Shown here: positions 10,807-18,644 of the stretch, one piece after another
How positions within the stretch are numbered: the first letter of the stretch is position 1
Layout: each line of letters begins with the position of its first letter
Assembly (NCBI RefSeq): GCF_014204545.1
Contig: NZ_JACHLJ010000001.1
Coordinates: 434,001 to 498,000, forward strand
DNA: 64,000 bases
DNA from: Brevundimonas vesicularis
Lineage (GTDB): Bacteria > Pseudomonadota > Alphaproteobacteria > Caulobacterales > Caulobacteraceae
Reading direction: 5' to 3'
Position numbers and translations under genes: made by a program
The notes under the pieces: generated by a model
Told to the model about the DNA's origin: nothing
The model's input: only the letters and a program-made list of their open reading frames with translations
The model's database searches: none

Positions 10807-11825
10807 GCGTGGCCTTCGCCATCGACCTGACCGACGCCGACACCTATCCGTCGCGACGCACGGAGACGTGGAAATACAGCGACCTGAAGCGCCATCTTCG
10901 CGCCGCGCCCGAGCCGTCAGGCACGGCTGAGGTCGGGCCGCCGGGACCGTTTTATGATCTGGGCGGCGAGGCGATCGTCTTCGCCAACGGGCGCGCCGTG
11001 GGCGTGACCGACTTCATCGCCTCGGGCGAGCGGACCCTGCGGCTGCGCTATGTGTCGGACGCCGTCGGCACGGGCCATACGGCCAGCGCGCGGGTTTCGG
11101 CGCGCGCGGGCGCCAAGCTGCTGCTGTTGGAAACGCACGAGGGCGCGGGCTCGGCCTATGTGGCGCACAATACGCTGGAGCTGGACGTGGCGGCCGGCGC
11201 CGAGGTGACCCGCGTTGTTCTGGTCGAGGAGCCGGAAGACGCCATCTCCATCGCCGAGGCCCATGTGAAGGTCGAGGCGGGCGGCGTCTATCGCCAGACC
11301 ATCGTCACGACCGGCGCCAAATTGCAGCGGATCGAGACGCGCATCACCCACTACGCCCAGGGTGCGCAGGTTCAGGCCGACGGCCTTTATCTGCTGAACG
11401 GAGCGCGCCATGCGGATCTGACCAGCGTGGTGCGTCATGTGGAACACGACGGCGCGACTTCGCAGCTGATCAAGGGCGTGGCTCGCGACACGGCGCGGGG
11501 CGTCTTCCAGGGCAAGATCGTGGTCGAGCGCGGCGCCGACGGAACCGATGCGCGCATGGGCCACCATGCGCTGATCGCGTCCGAGCGGGCCGAGATCGAC
11601 GCCAAGCCGGAGTTGATCATCTATGCCGACGACGTGCAGTGCGCGCACGGCAACACCGTGGGGACGCTGGACGAGAGCGCCCTGTTCTACATGCAGCAGC
11701 GCGGCATCCCGGCCGACGAAGCCCGCGCCCTGCTGACCCAGGCCTTCCTGATCGAGGTCATCGACCGGATCGAGCATGAGGGCGCGAGAGAGGTGGCACG
11801 GGAATGGCTGACGGCGCGGTTGTGA
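10803..11825 (+). CDS. sufD: Fe-S cluster assembly protein SufD
   Basis: The 340-residue product is a SufD-type beta-helix protein. Supporting segments are RTETWKYSDLKRHL at the N-terminus (the usual W-[RK]-Y/H-[TS]-D/N motif), YLLNGARHADLTSVVRHVEH, KGVARDTARGVFQGKIVV and CAHGNTVGTLDESALFYMQQRGI with the conserved C-x-H-G. It pairs with SufB as the scaffold heterodimer. It is shorter than E. coli SufD mainly at the N-terminus, which is common in alphaproteobacteria. Its last 22 bases overlap the annotated sufS start. Confidence 0.95.
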
Positions 11826-13171
11826 ATAATCCTCCCCCAAGCCTAGCGCAGGGGGAGGCGGACCGCCCGAAGGGTGGTGGAGGGGGCTCGCCCCAGACAC
11901 CGGCCTCGCGGTTAGCCCCCTCCACCGCTTCGCGGTCCCCCTCCCCCGATGGGGGAGGATTTGATCCCTATGCCGTGCGGGCGCAGTTCCCGATCCTGTC
12001 GCGACAGGTGAACGGCAAGCCGCTGGTCTATCTGGACAACGCGGCCTCGGCCCAGAAGCCGCGCGCGGTGATCGACGCCTTGGTCGCGACGATGGAGGGC
12101 GGTTACGCCAACGTCCACCGCGGCCTGCACACTCTGTCGAACGAGGCGACCGAGGCCTTCGAAAAAGCGCGCGAGATCGTCGCGCGCTTCCTGAACGCCG
12201 AGAACGCCGAACAGGTGGTCTGGACCAAGGGCGGGACCGAGGCGATTAATCTGGTGGCCAACGGGCTGGGGCTGTCGATCCAGCCGGGCGACGAGATCAT
12301 CGTCTCGGAGATGGAGCATCACTCCAACATCGTGCCGTGGCATCTGCTTCGCGAACGGCGCGGGGCGGTGATCAAGTGGATTCCGATCAAGGACGACGGG
12401 TCGCTGGACATGGCGGCCTATGCCGACCTGCTGGGGCCCAGGACGCGGATGGTCGCGGTCACCCATATGTCGAACGTGCTGGGGACGATCAATCCGGTCG
12501 CCGAGATCACGCGACTGGCCCAAGCGGCGGGGGCGCAGGTGCTGATCGACGGGTGCCAGGGGGCGGTTCATGCGACGCCGGATGTGCAGGCCATCGGCTG
12601 CGACTTCTATGTCCTGACCGGGCACAAGCTGTTCGCGCCCACCGGCATCGGCGCCCTGTACGGCAAGGCCGAGGCGCTGGAGGCGCTGCCGCCCTATCAG
12701 GGCGGGGGCGAGATGATCGAGACGGTCGAGCATGACCGCGTGACCTATGCCCGGCCGCCTCACCGGTTCGAGGCGGGGACGCCCCCGATCCTGGAGGCCA
12801 TCGGCCTGGGCGCGGCCCTGGAATGGCTGGCGCAATACGACCGGGCGGCCGTGCAGGCGCATGAGCATGCCCTTTATCAGCACGCCGTCGATCGACTTCA
12901 GGGTGAGAACTGGCTGCGGATTCTAGGCGAGGCCGAAGGCAAGGGCGCGATCCTGACCTTCGCCGTCGAGGGCGCGCACGCCCATGACGTGGCCCAGATC
13001 ATGGATCGTTACGGGGTCGCGGTGCGCGCGGGGCTGCACTGCGCCGAGCCGCTGGCGAAAAGAATGGGGGTGACGTCAAGCACCCGCGCCTCCTTCGCCC
13101 TATATAACACCGTGGAGGATGCCGACGCCTTCGTGGATGCGCTGATCAAGGCGCGGAACTTCTTCGTGTAA
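11804..13171 (+). CDS. sufS: Cysteine desulfurase SufS with a repeat-derived N-terminal insertion
   Basis: The product has 455 residues from ATG 11804. The enzyme domain starts at FDPYAVRAQFPILSRQVNG (residue 53 on) and has PLP lysine K275 (LTGHKLFAPTG) and catalytic C413 in RAGLHCAEPL, the short rigid Cys loop of SufS (group II). Residues 9-52 (NPPPSLAQGE...SPSPDGGG) are encoded by a 132-base palindromic repeat in frame. Removing it leaves GTG-AAT joined to TTT-GAT-CCC, a SufS of about 405 residues whose GTG 11822 would overlap the sufD stop as GTGA, so 11822 may be the native start. SufS normally needs a SufE or SufU partner; none is visible in the window. Confidence 0.95.
   Translation: MADGAVVNNPPPSLAQGEADRPKGGGGGSPQTPASRLAPSTASRSPSPDGGGFDPYAVRAQFPILSRQVNGKPLVYLDNAASAQKPRAVIDALVATMEGGYANVHRGLHTLSNEATEAFEKAREIVARFLNAENAEQVVWTKGGTEAINLVANGLGLSIQPGDEIIVSEMEHHSNIVPWHLLRERRGAVIKWIPIKDDGSLDMAAYADLLGPRTRMVAVTHMSNVLGTINPVAEITRLAQAAGAQVLIDGCQGAVHATPDVQAIGCDFYVLTGHKLFAPTGIGALYGKAEALEALPPYQGGGEMIETVEHDRVTYARPPHRFEAGTPPILEAIGLGAALEWLAQYDRAAVQAHEHALYQHAVDRLQGENWLRILGEAEGKGAILTFAVEGAHAHDVAQIMDRYGVAVRAGLHCAEPLAKRMGVTSSTRASFALYNTVEDADAFVDALIKARNFFV
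11828..11961 (+). repeat. Large imperfect palindromic repeat located inside the sufS reading frame
   Basis: Terminal 11-base arms AATCCTCCCCC (11828-11838) and GGGGGAGGATT (11951-11961) are perfect inverted repeats. Inside them a further arm of roughly 35 bases (from GGGGGAGGCGGACCGC to GTGGAGGGGGCT) pairs, with a few mismatches, with the stretch ending in GGTCCCCCTCCCCC. The element looks like the GC-rich palindromic intergenic repeats common in alphaproteobacteria. It carries no stop codon in the sufS frame. The net insertion is 132 bases (11828-11959), exactly 44 codons. Confidence 0.8.
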
Positions 13172-13175
13172 GCCG

Positions 13176-13565
13176 ATGACAGATCAACCGATTCAAGACA
13201 GCGACGCCTTCAAGGACGCCTGGGACGAGCCCCAGAAGAGCGCCCTGTCGCAAGCCGAGCTGGACACCCTGACCGATCAGCTGATCGAGGCGCTGAAGTC
13301 CGTCTATGACCCGGAAATCCCGGTCGACATCTATGAGCTGGGCCTGATCTACCGCGTGGATGTCAACGATAACCGCGACGTGGTGGTGGACATGACGCTG
13401 ACGGCGCCGGGCTGTCCGGTCGCCGGCGAAATGCCGGGCTGGGTGGAGACGGCGGTGGAGAAGGTCGAGGGCGTGCGCAGCGCCAAGGCCAATCTGGTGT
13501 TCGATCCGCCGTGGGACGCCTCCAAGATGAGCGACGAGGCGAAACTCGCCTTGAATATGTTCTGA
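13176..13565 (+). CDS. sufT: SUF system Fe-S assembly protein SufT (MIP18/DUF59 family)
   Basis: The 129-residue product carries the MIP18/DUF59 core: LIEALKSVYDPEIPVDIYELGLIYRVDV (about 36-63), a conserved DPEIPVDI motif, TAPGCPVAGEMPGWV with the family cysteine (about C92), and a C-terminal VFDPPWDASKMSDEAKLALNMF. SufT-like proteins help mature Fe-S proteins late in the pathway. It follows sufS by four bases and shares one base with sufA, so it belongs to the operon. The first 30 residues are a variable, acidic extension. Confidence 0.93.
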   Translation: MTDQPIQDSDAFKDAWDEPQKSALSQAELDTLTDQLIEALKSVYDPEIPVDIYELGLIYRVDVNDNRDVVVDMTLTAPGCPVAGEMPGWVETAVEKVEGVRSAKANLVFDPPWDASKMSDEAKLALNMF

Positions 13566-13954
13566 TGACCGAGCTTCAAGCGACATCCCGTCCGCGCCGC
13601 CCGCGCCCCAAGGCCGTGACCCTGACGGACGCAGCCGCCGAGCGGGTGCGCGAGATCCTGGACAATGCCGAGAACGATCACATCGGCCTGCGCATCGGCG
13701 TCAAGAACGGCGGTTGCGCCGGGCAGGAATACACGTTCGCCTATGCCGACGAGATCGGGCCCATGGACGAGGTGGTCGAGGACAAGGGCGTCACTATCCT
13801 GATCGAGCCCCGGGCCGTGCTGTTCCTGATCGGCACCGAGATCGACTATGAGACGACGCGTCTGGCGTCCAAGTTCGTGTTCAACAATCCGAACCAGACC
13901 GACGCCTGCGGCTGCGGCGAGAGCGTGACCATCGTGCCGGTCGCCGCCGATTGA
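13565..13954 (+). CDS. sufA: A-type Fe-S carrier SufA (HesB/IscA family)
   Basis: The 129-residue A-type carrier has the three invariant cysteines C51 (KNGGCAGQEY), C115 and C117 (DACGCGES). It moves assembled clusters from SufBCD to apo-targets. The first 16 residues (MTELQATSRPRRPRPK) are a basic extension; the family core begins at AVTLTDAAAERVRE. It shares one base with the sufT stop and is the last recognisable member of the operon. I see no convincing terminator after it. Confidence 0.94.
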   Translation: MTELQATSRPRRPRPKAVTLTDAAAERVREILDNAENDHIGLRIGVKNGGCAGQEYTFAYADEIGPMDEVVEDKGVTILIEPRAVLFLIGTEIDYETTRLASKFVFNNPNQTDACGCGESVTIVPVAAD

Positions 13955-13969
13955 GAGGGCCTGGGTCTG

Positions 13970-14059
13970 ATGGGCTGCTGGACCCTGACCGACGCGGCCC
14001 TGGACGATCCCGACGAAGCCGTCGCCTGGGCGCGGCAGTCGCGCTGGACGTGGCGGTAA
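13970..14059 (+). CDS. Possible 29-residue micro-ORF after sufA
   Basis: An ATG at 13970 opens a 29-codon frame ending in TAA (product MGCWTLTDAALDD...RWTWR), preceded by AGAGGG at 13 bases. It lies 15 bases after the sufA stop. It could be a short peptide, the remnant of a longer gene, or chance in a 135-base gap. I do not recognise the sequence. Confidence 0.2.
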   Translation: MGCWTLTDAALDDPDEAVAWARQSRWTWR

Positions 14060-14089
14060 AGAAGGCGACGAGGAAGACGCCGAAGTCCG

Positions 14090-14842
14090 CTACTTAGTCG
14101 GTGTGTCGATGAGCACGGCCGGCGTGATGGGTTGACCTGTGGCCTGGGCGACGAGCTCGGCGGTGCGGGTCTCGATGACGGCTTCGAGGCGAGCCAGGAA
14201 CTCGTCCTTGGGGAGGCCGACTGGGATCGGGTCGAGGAACTCCAACGTCGCCGTGCCGGGATGTTTTTCGTATTTTTCCTCGGGCCAGAAGAGGCCGAGG
14301 TTGGTGCCGAGCGGCACGACGGGCACGTCGAAGTCGCGGTACATGTGCCAGACGCCGGAGCGATATTTGAACTTCTTGCCGACAGGCGCGAGATGTCCCT
14401 CGGGATAGATCAGGATCTTGCGGTTCTCGGCGCGGGCCTCGGCGGCGCGCATGGCCAGGGCCTTGCGGGCTTCGTGGCCGCCGCAGGAGTTGACGACGAT
14501 GGCGCCCAGTTTCTTCAGCACGCCGCCCAGCAGGGGAAACTTTTCCAGGTGGTCGCCAGTGACGAAGGCGATGTCGTCGAACTGGTCATAGGTCGCAAAG
14601 CCGTCGCCCCAGCTTTGGTGCTTGGAGGCGATGATGAAGGCGCCCTCGGGCAGGCGATGCTTGCCGCGAACATCCAGTTTGATGCCGCCGAAGATCGCCA
14701 TGGCTTGGACCATGCGTTTCACATAGCGACGGATGACCCAGCTGGCCGGGCCGCGACCGGGCGCCAGCGCAGCGAAGGCGGCGGTCAGCCCATAGCCGAT
14801 CGACAGTATCCAGTAGGCGACATTGAAGGCGAAGCTGCGCAT
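14090..14842 (-). CDS. Lysophospholipid acyltransferase (PlsC-type 1-acylglycerol-3-phosphate acyltransferase)
   Basis: This 250-residue membrane-associated acyltransferase has an N-terminal hydrophobic anchor (about 5-27) and the catalytic H-x4-D motif H75-D80 in SKHQSWGD. The substrate-binding block is IYPEGH (E148-G149-H150), a variant of the usual E-G-T. It probably acylates lysophosphatidic acid at the inner membrane. It starts 38 bases after the diguanylate cyclase stop on the same strand, so helicase, cyclase and acyltransferase may be one transcription unit. The exact acyl acceptor cannot be told from sequence. Confidence 0.85.
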   Translation of the reverse strand: MRSFAFNVAYWILSIGYGLTAAFAALAPGRGPASWVIRRYVKRMVQAMAIFGGIKLDVRGKHRLPEGAFIIASKHQSWGDGFATYDQFDDIAFVTGDHLEKFPLLGGVLKKLGAIVVNSCGGHEARKALAMRAAEARAENRKILIYPEGHLAPVGKKFKYRSGVWHMYRDFDVPVVPLGTNLGLFWPEEKYEKHPGTATLEFLDPIPVGLPKDEFLARLEAVIETRTAELVAQATGQPITPAVLIDTPTK

Positions 14843-14879
14843 GCGGCGACTATGGCAGAAAGCTTGGCCTTGTCAGACC

Positions 14880-15929
14880 CTAAGCCGCTTTTTCGAGCGA
14901 CGAAGCGGGCGTGACGCAGTTTCGACCTGCACGTTTGGATTCGTACAGAGCGGCGTCGGCGCGTTCCAGCAGGCTGGCGGCGGTTTCGCCCTTGCGGCGC
15001 TGCGCGAAACCGGCGGAGACCGTCACAGAGCCCAGGTCGTCATTGGTCGATCGACGGCGCAGTGCGCGTGAAGCCACGTCGTTGCGGATGCTTTCAAGCG
15101 CCGCCATCACGACGCCGGCGCCTTCACCAGGGAAGATGATGGCGAACTCTTCGCCGCCGAACCGAGCGGCGAACCGGGTCCTGCCGCAAATATTGGACAG
15201 GACGGTCGAGACATAGCGCAACACCTGATCGCCCGTCTGGTGGCCCCAGGTGTCGTTGAACCGTTTGAAATGGTCGATGTCGAGGATGGCCAGGCTGAGC
15301 GGCGCGCCGTCATCCTCGGCGCAGGCGGCCTCAAGCCGTTCGTCGAAGGCCTTGCGGTTGGCCAGATTGGTCAGGGCGTCGGTCATGGCGTCGCGGCGCA
15401 CCTGTTCCAGGTTTTCGCGCAGGCGGATGACTTCCTTATTGGACTTTTCCAGACGCTTTTCCAGGATCGCCGTTTCCCGACGCACCCGGTTGGTCGCGGT
15501 CGAAAGGCCGCCGACCAGATCCTTCAGCGAAGACGGATCGTCGACGGTTTCCATGCACTGAGAGGCGTCGGCGAGGGTTTCGCCGTAGTCGTGTTGGGTC
15601 TTGTGAGCCATGGCGATGGCGCTGGCGACGCTGGCCAGTTCGCGATCCAGCACGGCGCCGACGTCGCGGATCTGATCCGGCAAGCGACCGCGCGGCAGGA
15701 ACTCGGCGGCCAGCATTTCGGATGTCTTATCAGTGATGGTAGCGGACTGCGCCAGAAGACGGCGAATTTCCTGGGCCAAGGCGCCGTCGGGGTCGCTGAT
15801 GTAATGCAGCCAAAGCTCGAAGTTCAGGGGGGTCGGCCAGACGCCGGCCTTTTCCATTTCGTCGATGACGTTGCGCGCCAAAGCATAGGCTTGAGGAGCT
15901 CTTAGCGCCGTCTCGACTTTTTTCGACAT
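14880..15929 (-). CDS. GGDEF-domain diguanylate cyclase without an inhibitory site
   Basis: The 349-residue product has no membrane segment. Residues 1-140 are a helical N-terminal region of unknown role (WPTPLNFELWLHYISDPDGAL), residues about 145-180 look like a coiled coil, and 182-340 form a GGDEF domain. The A-site is intact (RFGGEEF, 258-262; metal-binding D near 217 in LDIDHFKRFND), so c-di-GMP synthesis is expected. The I-site position reads R-T-R-F (250-253) instead of R-x-x-D, so classical product inhibition is probably absent. ATG 15929 is preceded by AGGGGA; a longer open frame upstream has no similarity. Confidence 0.9.
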   Translation of the reverse strand: MSKKVETALRAPQAYALARNVIDEMEKAGVWPTPLNFELWLHYISDPDGALAQEIRRLLAQSATITDKTSEMLAAEFLPRGRLPDQIRDVGAVLDRELASVASAIAMAHKTQHDYGETLADASQCMETVDDPSSLKDLVGGLSTATNRVRRETAILEKRLEKSNKEVIRLRENLEQVRRDAMTDALTNLANRKAFDERLEAACAEDDGAPLSLAILDIDHFKRFNDTWGHQTGDQVLRYVSTVLSNICGRTRFAARFGGEEFAIIFPGEGAGVVMAALESIRNDVASRALRRRSTNDDLGSVTVSAGFAQRRKGETAASLLERADAALYESKRAGRNCVTPASSLEKAA

Positions 15930-16038
15930 TCTTGTTCCCCTGCGCTCCTGTTCTGGAGCTGTATCGCGGGGCACACTACGGGATGTTCCGTAATGCGGGG
16001 TAAACGGCGCAGCATTCACTGCGCCGCTGTGTGTGAGT

Positions 16039-17604
16039 TCAGGCGCGAATGACGACGGGCCGGCGCAGGAAAGCGGGGATGTCGTCGCCGAAGCCACGCA
16101 CGCCTTGGCGCTGCGTATCGCTCTTGTCAGCCTTGCGGTCGCCGCGGCGATCGGATTGCAGCAGGTGCGGCTCGCGATCTGCGCGTTCCGGGCGTGGGGC
16201 GCGAGCGGTCTCAACAGGTTCGACGGCCGCCTCAGCTTCGATTGCGGCGGCGACGGGAGCCGCGACTTCGACCGGAGTCTCGGGGCGGGCCTTGCGGCGG
16301 CTGCGGCTGCGGGGCGCCTCGGCCTCTTCAGACGAAGGTGCGCCGGCGACGGCGGCGATGTCGACAGGTTCGGCGGACGGTGTGGGCGCGCTGCTGGTGC
16401 GCGACCGGCCGCGACCGCGTTCGCCCGAGCGTTTGTCGTCGCGGCGCGGGCCGTCCTTGATGGCGGCGAAGTCGATGCCTTCGAGGACCAGCTCTTCCGG
16501 ATCCTTCTTGATCAGCTTCAAGACCTTATCCAGCGACTTGTCGTCGGCCGGGGTCACGATCATGAAGGCCTGGCCCAGCTTGCCGGCGCGGCCGGTGCGG
16601 CCGATGCGGTGGACGTAGTCGTCGGCGTGGTGCGAGACGTCGTAGTTGAAGACGTGGCTGACGTCAGGGATATCCAGGCCGCGCGCGGCGACGTCGGAGG
16701 CAACCAAGATCTTCAGAGCGCCCGAGCGGAAGTCCGCCAGGGTCTTCATCCGGTGCGACTGATCCAGGTCGCCGTGGATCGGGGCAGCGTCGAAGCCGTG
16801 GGTCTTCAGCGACTTGGCGACGATATCGACTTCGGACTTGCGATTGCAGAAGACGATGCCGTTGCGAACGTCCTCACGGCCGACCAGGGCGCGCAGGGCG
16901 GTCCGCTTGGCCTTGGGGTCCGAGGTCGGGATGCGGACGATGTACTGGGTGATGGTGTCGGCGGTCATCGCCGGACGCGAGGCCTCGATCCGGGTCGGAT
17001 CCTTGAGGAAGGCGGTCGTCAGGCGCGTGATCTCGGGCGGCATGGTGGCCGAGAAGAACAGGGTCTGGCGACGCGGCGGCGTCAATTTGAAGATCCGCTC
17101 GATGTCGGGGATGAAGCCCATGTCCAGCATCCGGTCGGCTTCATCGACGACCATGATCTCGACGCCGGTCAGCAGCATCTTGCCGCGTTCGAACAGGTCG
17201 AGCAGGCGGCCGGGCGTTGCGATCAGGACGTCGACGCCCTTGTTCAGCGCCGCGACCTGGTCGCCCATGGAGACGCCGCCGATCAGCAGCACCCAGCTCA
17301 GCTTGGTGCCCTTGGCGTATTTGGCGAAGCTTTCGGCGACCTGATCGGCCAGTTCGCGGGTCGGCGCCAGGACGATGGCGCGCGGCATGCGGGCGCGGGC
17401 GCGCCCGGTGGACAGGCGATCGACCAGGGGCAGGGTGAAGGCGGCGGTCTTGCCGGTGCCGGTCTGGGCGATGCCCAGAACGTCACGGCCGGCGAGGGCG
17501 ACGGGGATCGCCTGTTCCTGAATGGGCGTGGCGGTCGTGTAGCCGGTGTCGGCGACGGCCTGAAGGGTCGTGGGCGAAAGGCCCAGTTGGGTAAATTCGG
17601 TCAT
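16039..17604 (-). CDS. DEAD-box RNA helicase (RhlE-like) with a basic/Ala-rich C-terminal tail
   Basis: The product has 521 residues. Motifs in order: Q motif TATPIQEQAIP (about 24-34), motif I AQTGTGKT, Ia PTRELADQV, Ib ATPGRLLD, II VDEADRMLDMGF, III FSATM, V ASDVAARGLDIP and VI HRIGRTGRAGK. The last 130 residues are disordered and rich in Arg, Ser, Ala and Pro (RSGERGRGRSRTS), as in RhlE-type helicases, and may bind RNA. Roles in ribosome assembly or mRNA turnover are typical. ATG 17604 follows AAGGA; a promoter-like pair lies about 105 bases upstream. Confidence 0.93.
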   Translation of the reverse strand: MTEFTQLGLSPTTLQAVADTGYTTATPIQEQAIPVALAGRDVLGIAQTGTGKTAAFTLPLVDRLSTGRARARMPRAIVLAPTRELADQVAESFAKYAKGTKLSWVLLIGGVSMGDQVAALNKGVDVLIATPGRLLDLFERGKMLLTGVEIMVVDEADRMLDMGFIPDIERIFKLTPPRRQTLFFSATMPPEITRLTTAFLKDPTRIEASRPAMTADTITQYIVRIPTSDPKAKRTALRALVGREDVRNGIVFCNRKSEVDIVAKSLKTHGFDAAPIHGDLDQSHRMKTLADFRSGALKILVASDVAARGLDIPDVSHVFNYDVSHHADDYVHRIGRTGRAGKLGQAFMIVTPADDKSLDKVLKLIKKDPEELVLEGIDFAAIKDGPRRDDKRSGERGRGRSRTSSAPTPSAEPVDIAAVAGAPSSEEAEAPRSRSRRKARPETPVEVAAPVAAAIEAEAAVEPVETARAPRPERADREPHLLQSDRRGDRKADKSDTQRQGVRGFGDDIPAFLRRPVVIRA

Positions 17605-17708
17605 GAATCCTTGGGAGAGAAAGCGTCTGCGTGCATAGCAGCGACGGAACCGCCCCTCTTTGGGCGAGCGGGCGGCGCGTATCGCAGACCTGTCCCGAGG
17701 CTGGGGGC

Positions 17709-17736
17709 GATATAGAAGCCCCTGCGCAGAAGTCAA
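17709..17736 (-). promoter_or_regulatory. Sigma70-type promoter candidate for the DEAD-box helicase gene
   Basis: On the minus strand, TTGACT (17736-17731) and TATATC (17714-17709) are separated by 16 bases, close to the housekeeping consensus. Transcription would start near 17700 and give a leader of about 95 bases before the helicase ATG. Confidence 0.5.
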
Positions 17737-17767
17737 GTATTCCTGGTTTTTCGCTCGTGCGGACACA

Positions 17768-17782
17768 GCCGTAAATTACGGC
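17768..17782. promoter_or_regulatory. 15-base perfect palindrome upstream of the helicase promoter
   Basis: GCCGTAAATTACGGC reads as GCCGTAA-A-TTACGGC, a perfect 7-bp inverted repeat about one base apart. It lies about 32 bases upstream of the candidate -35 of the helicase gene, a good place for an activator or repressor site. The short centre makes it unlikely to be an RNA hairpin. The binding protein is unknown. Confidence 0.35.
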
Positions 17783-17794
17783 CCACAAACGAAA

Positions 17795-17823
17795 ATCGCC
17801 GGACGGGCGAGCCGTCCGGCGAT
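17795..17823 (-). terminator. Rho-independent terminator after the Ala/Lys/Pro-rich gene
   Basis: On the minus strand a perfect 12-bp stem (ATCGCCGGACGG with its complement, loop of five bases) is followed by a short T run (TTTT including the stem base). It lies 26 bases after the stop of the minus-strand gene at 17849 and separates it from the helicase promoter. Confidence 0.7.
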
Positions 17824-17848
17824 CTGCTGGATCAGAGGGGAAGTGCGA

Positions 17849-18550
17849 TCAGCGCTTGCCGAAGATCATGTCGCCGAGTTTGGCGAGGAAGCCCTTTTCC
17901 TCGGGCTTGGCGGTAGGCGCCGGCTTGGGGGCTTCGACCGGCTTGGGAGCCGGAGCCGGAGCCGGAGCCGGCGTAGGCGCCGACGCCGCAGCGGCGGAGG
18001 CAGCGGCGGGTGCGGGGGTGGCGGCGGGCTTGGGCGCGGCGACGGCTTCAGCAGGCTTGGGCGCCGCTGCGGCCGGCTTGGCGGTAGGCGCGGCCTTCGG
18101 GGCGGCGGCGGGTTTCGAAGCGGCGGCCTTAGGCGCAGCAGGTTTTGCCGCTGCAGGCTTTGCCGCCGTCGCCTTCGGTGCGGCAGCTTTCGAAGCTGCA
18201 GTCTTCACTGCCGTCTTGGCGGCGGCGGGCTTGGGTGCGGCGGCTTTGGGCGCGGCTTTCGGAGCAGTCTTGGCGGCAGGGGCGGTCTTGGGCTTGGCTG
18301 CGACCTTGGCGGCGACCGGCGCAGCGGCGGCCTTGGGGGCGGCGGTTTTGGGCGCCGCAGCCTTGGGCGCGACAGTCTTGGCGGCGGCGGGCTTCGGCGC
18401 AGCGGCTGCCGGCTTTGCCGCGGCCTTGGGCGCAGCGGTTTTCTCGGCGGCGGTCTTCACAGCGCTCGACTTCGGCGCGGCTTTAGGCTTGGAAGCGGCG
18501 GTCGCCGGCTTTGGCGACGCTGGTTTAGACGTAGACGGTGACTTGGCCAT
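17849..18550 (-). CDS. Histone H1-like Ala/Lys/Pro-rich protein
   Basis: The 233-residue product consists almost wholly of Ala, Lys, Pro, Thr and Ser in irregular repeats of the type A-A-P-K and A-A-K-P. The first 110 residues are Lys-rich, like histone H1 tails and bacterial H1-like nucleoid proteins; the part from about 165 to 215 is Pro/Ala-rich and nearly uncharged. It ends in a distinct conserved-looking tail, EEKGFLAKLGDMIFGKR, which could form an amphipathic helix. DNA binding or a surface-anchoring spacer are both possible. It is divergent from prmA and followed by a terminator. The complementary strand is also open but only because of composition. Confidence 0.7.
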   Translation of the reverse strand: MAKSPSTSKPASPKPATAASKPKAAPKSSAVKTAAEKTAAPKAAAKPAAAAPKPAAAKTVAPKAAAPKTAAPKAAAAPVAAKVAAKPKTAPAAKTAPKAAPKAAAPKPAAAKTAVKTAASKAAAPKATAAKPAAAKPAAPKAAASKPAAAPKAAPTAKPAAAAPKPAEAVAAPKPAATPAPAAASAAAASAPTPAPAPAPAPKPVEAPKPAPTAKPEEKGFLAKLGDMIFGKR

Positions 18551-18644
18551 GTATTCCCCGACCCCTCGGTTTGATAAAAACGCGGCGGCGACGGGCGTTC
18601 AGCACCGGATCGCTACGATTCGCCATATTACCGGTGTTTGAAAA

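Noticed and set aside
11828..11961. The sufS palindrome as an intergenic terminator between sufD and sufS
   Set aside because: There is no T run after either stem, the frame is open across it, and the SufS start codons precede it. It may still slow transcription, but reading it as a coding insertion explains more.
17856..18641. Long open frame (261 codons) on the plus strand opposite the Ala/Lys/Pro-rich gene
   Set aside because: It is a mirror of the GC-rich Ala/Lys codon repeats on the minus strand, which give Ala/Gly-rich translation without stops. It has no ribosome site and no domain; the minus-strand gene has a sensible start, C-terminal tail and terminator.
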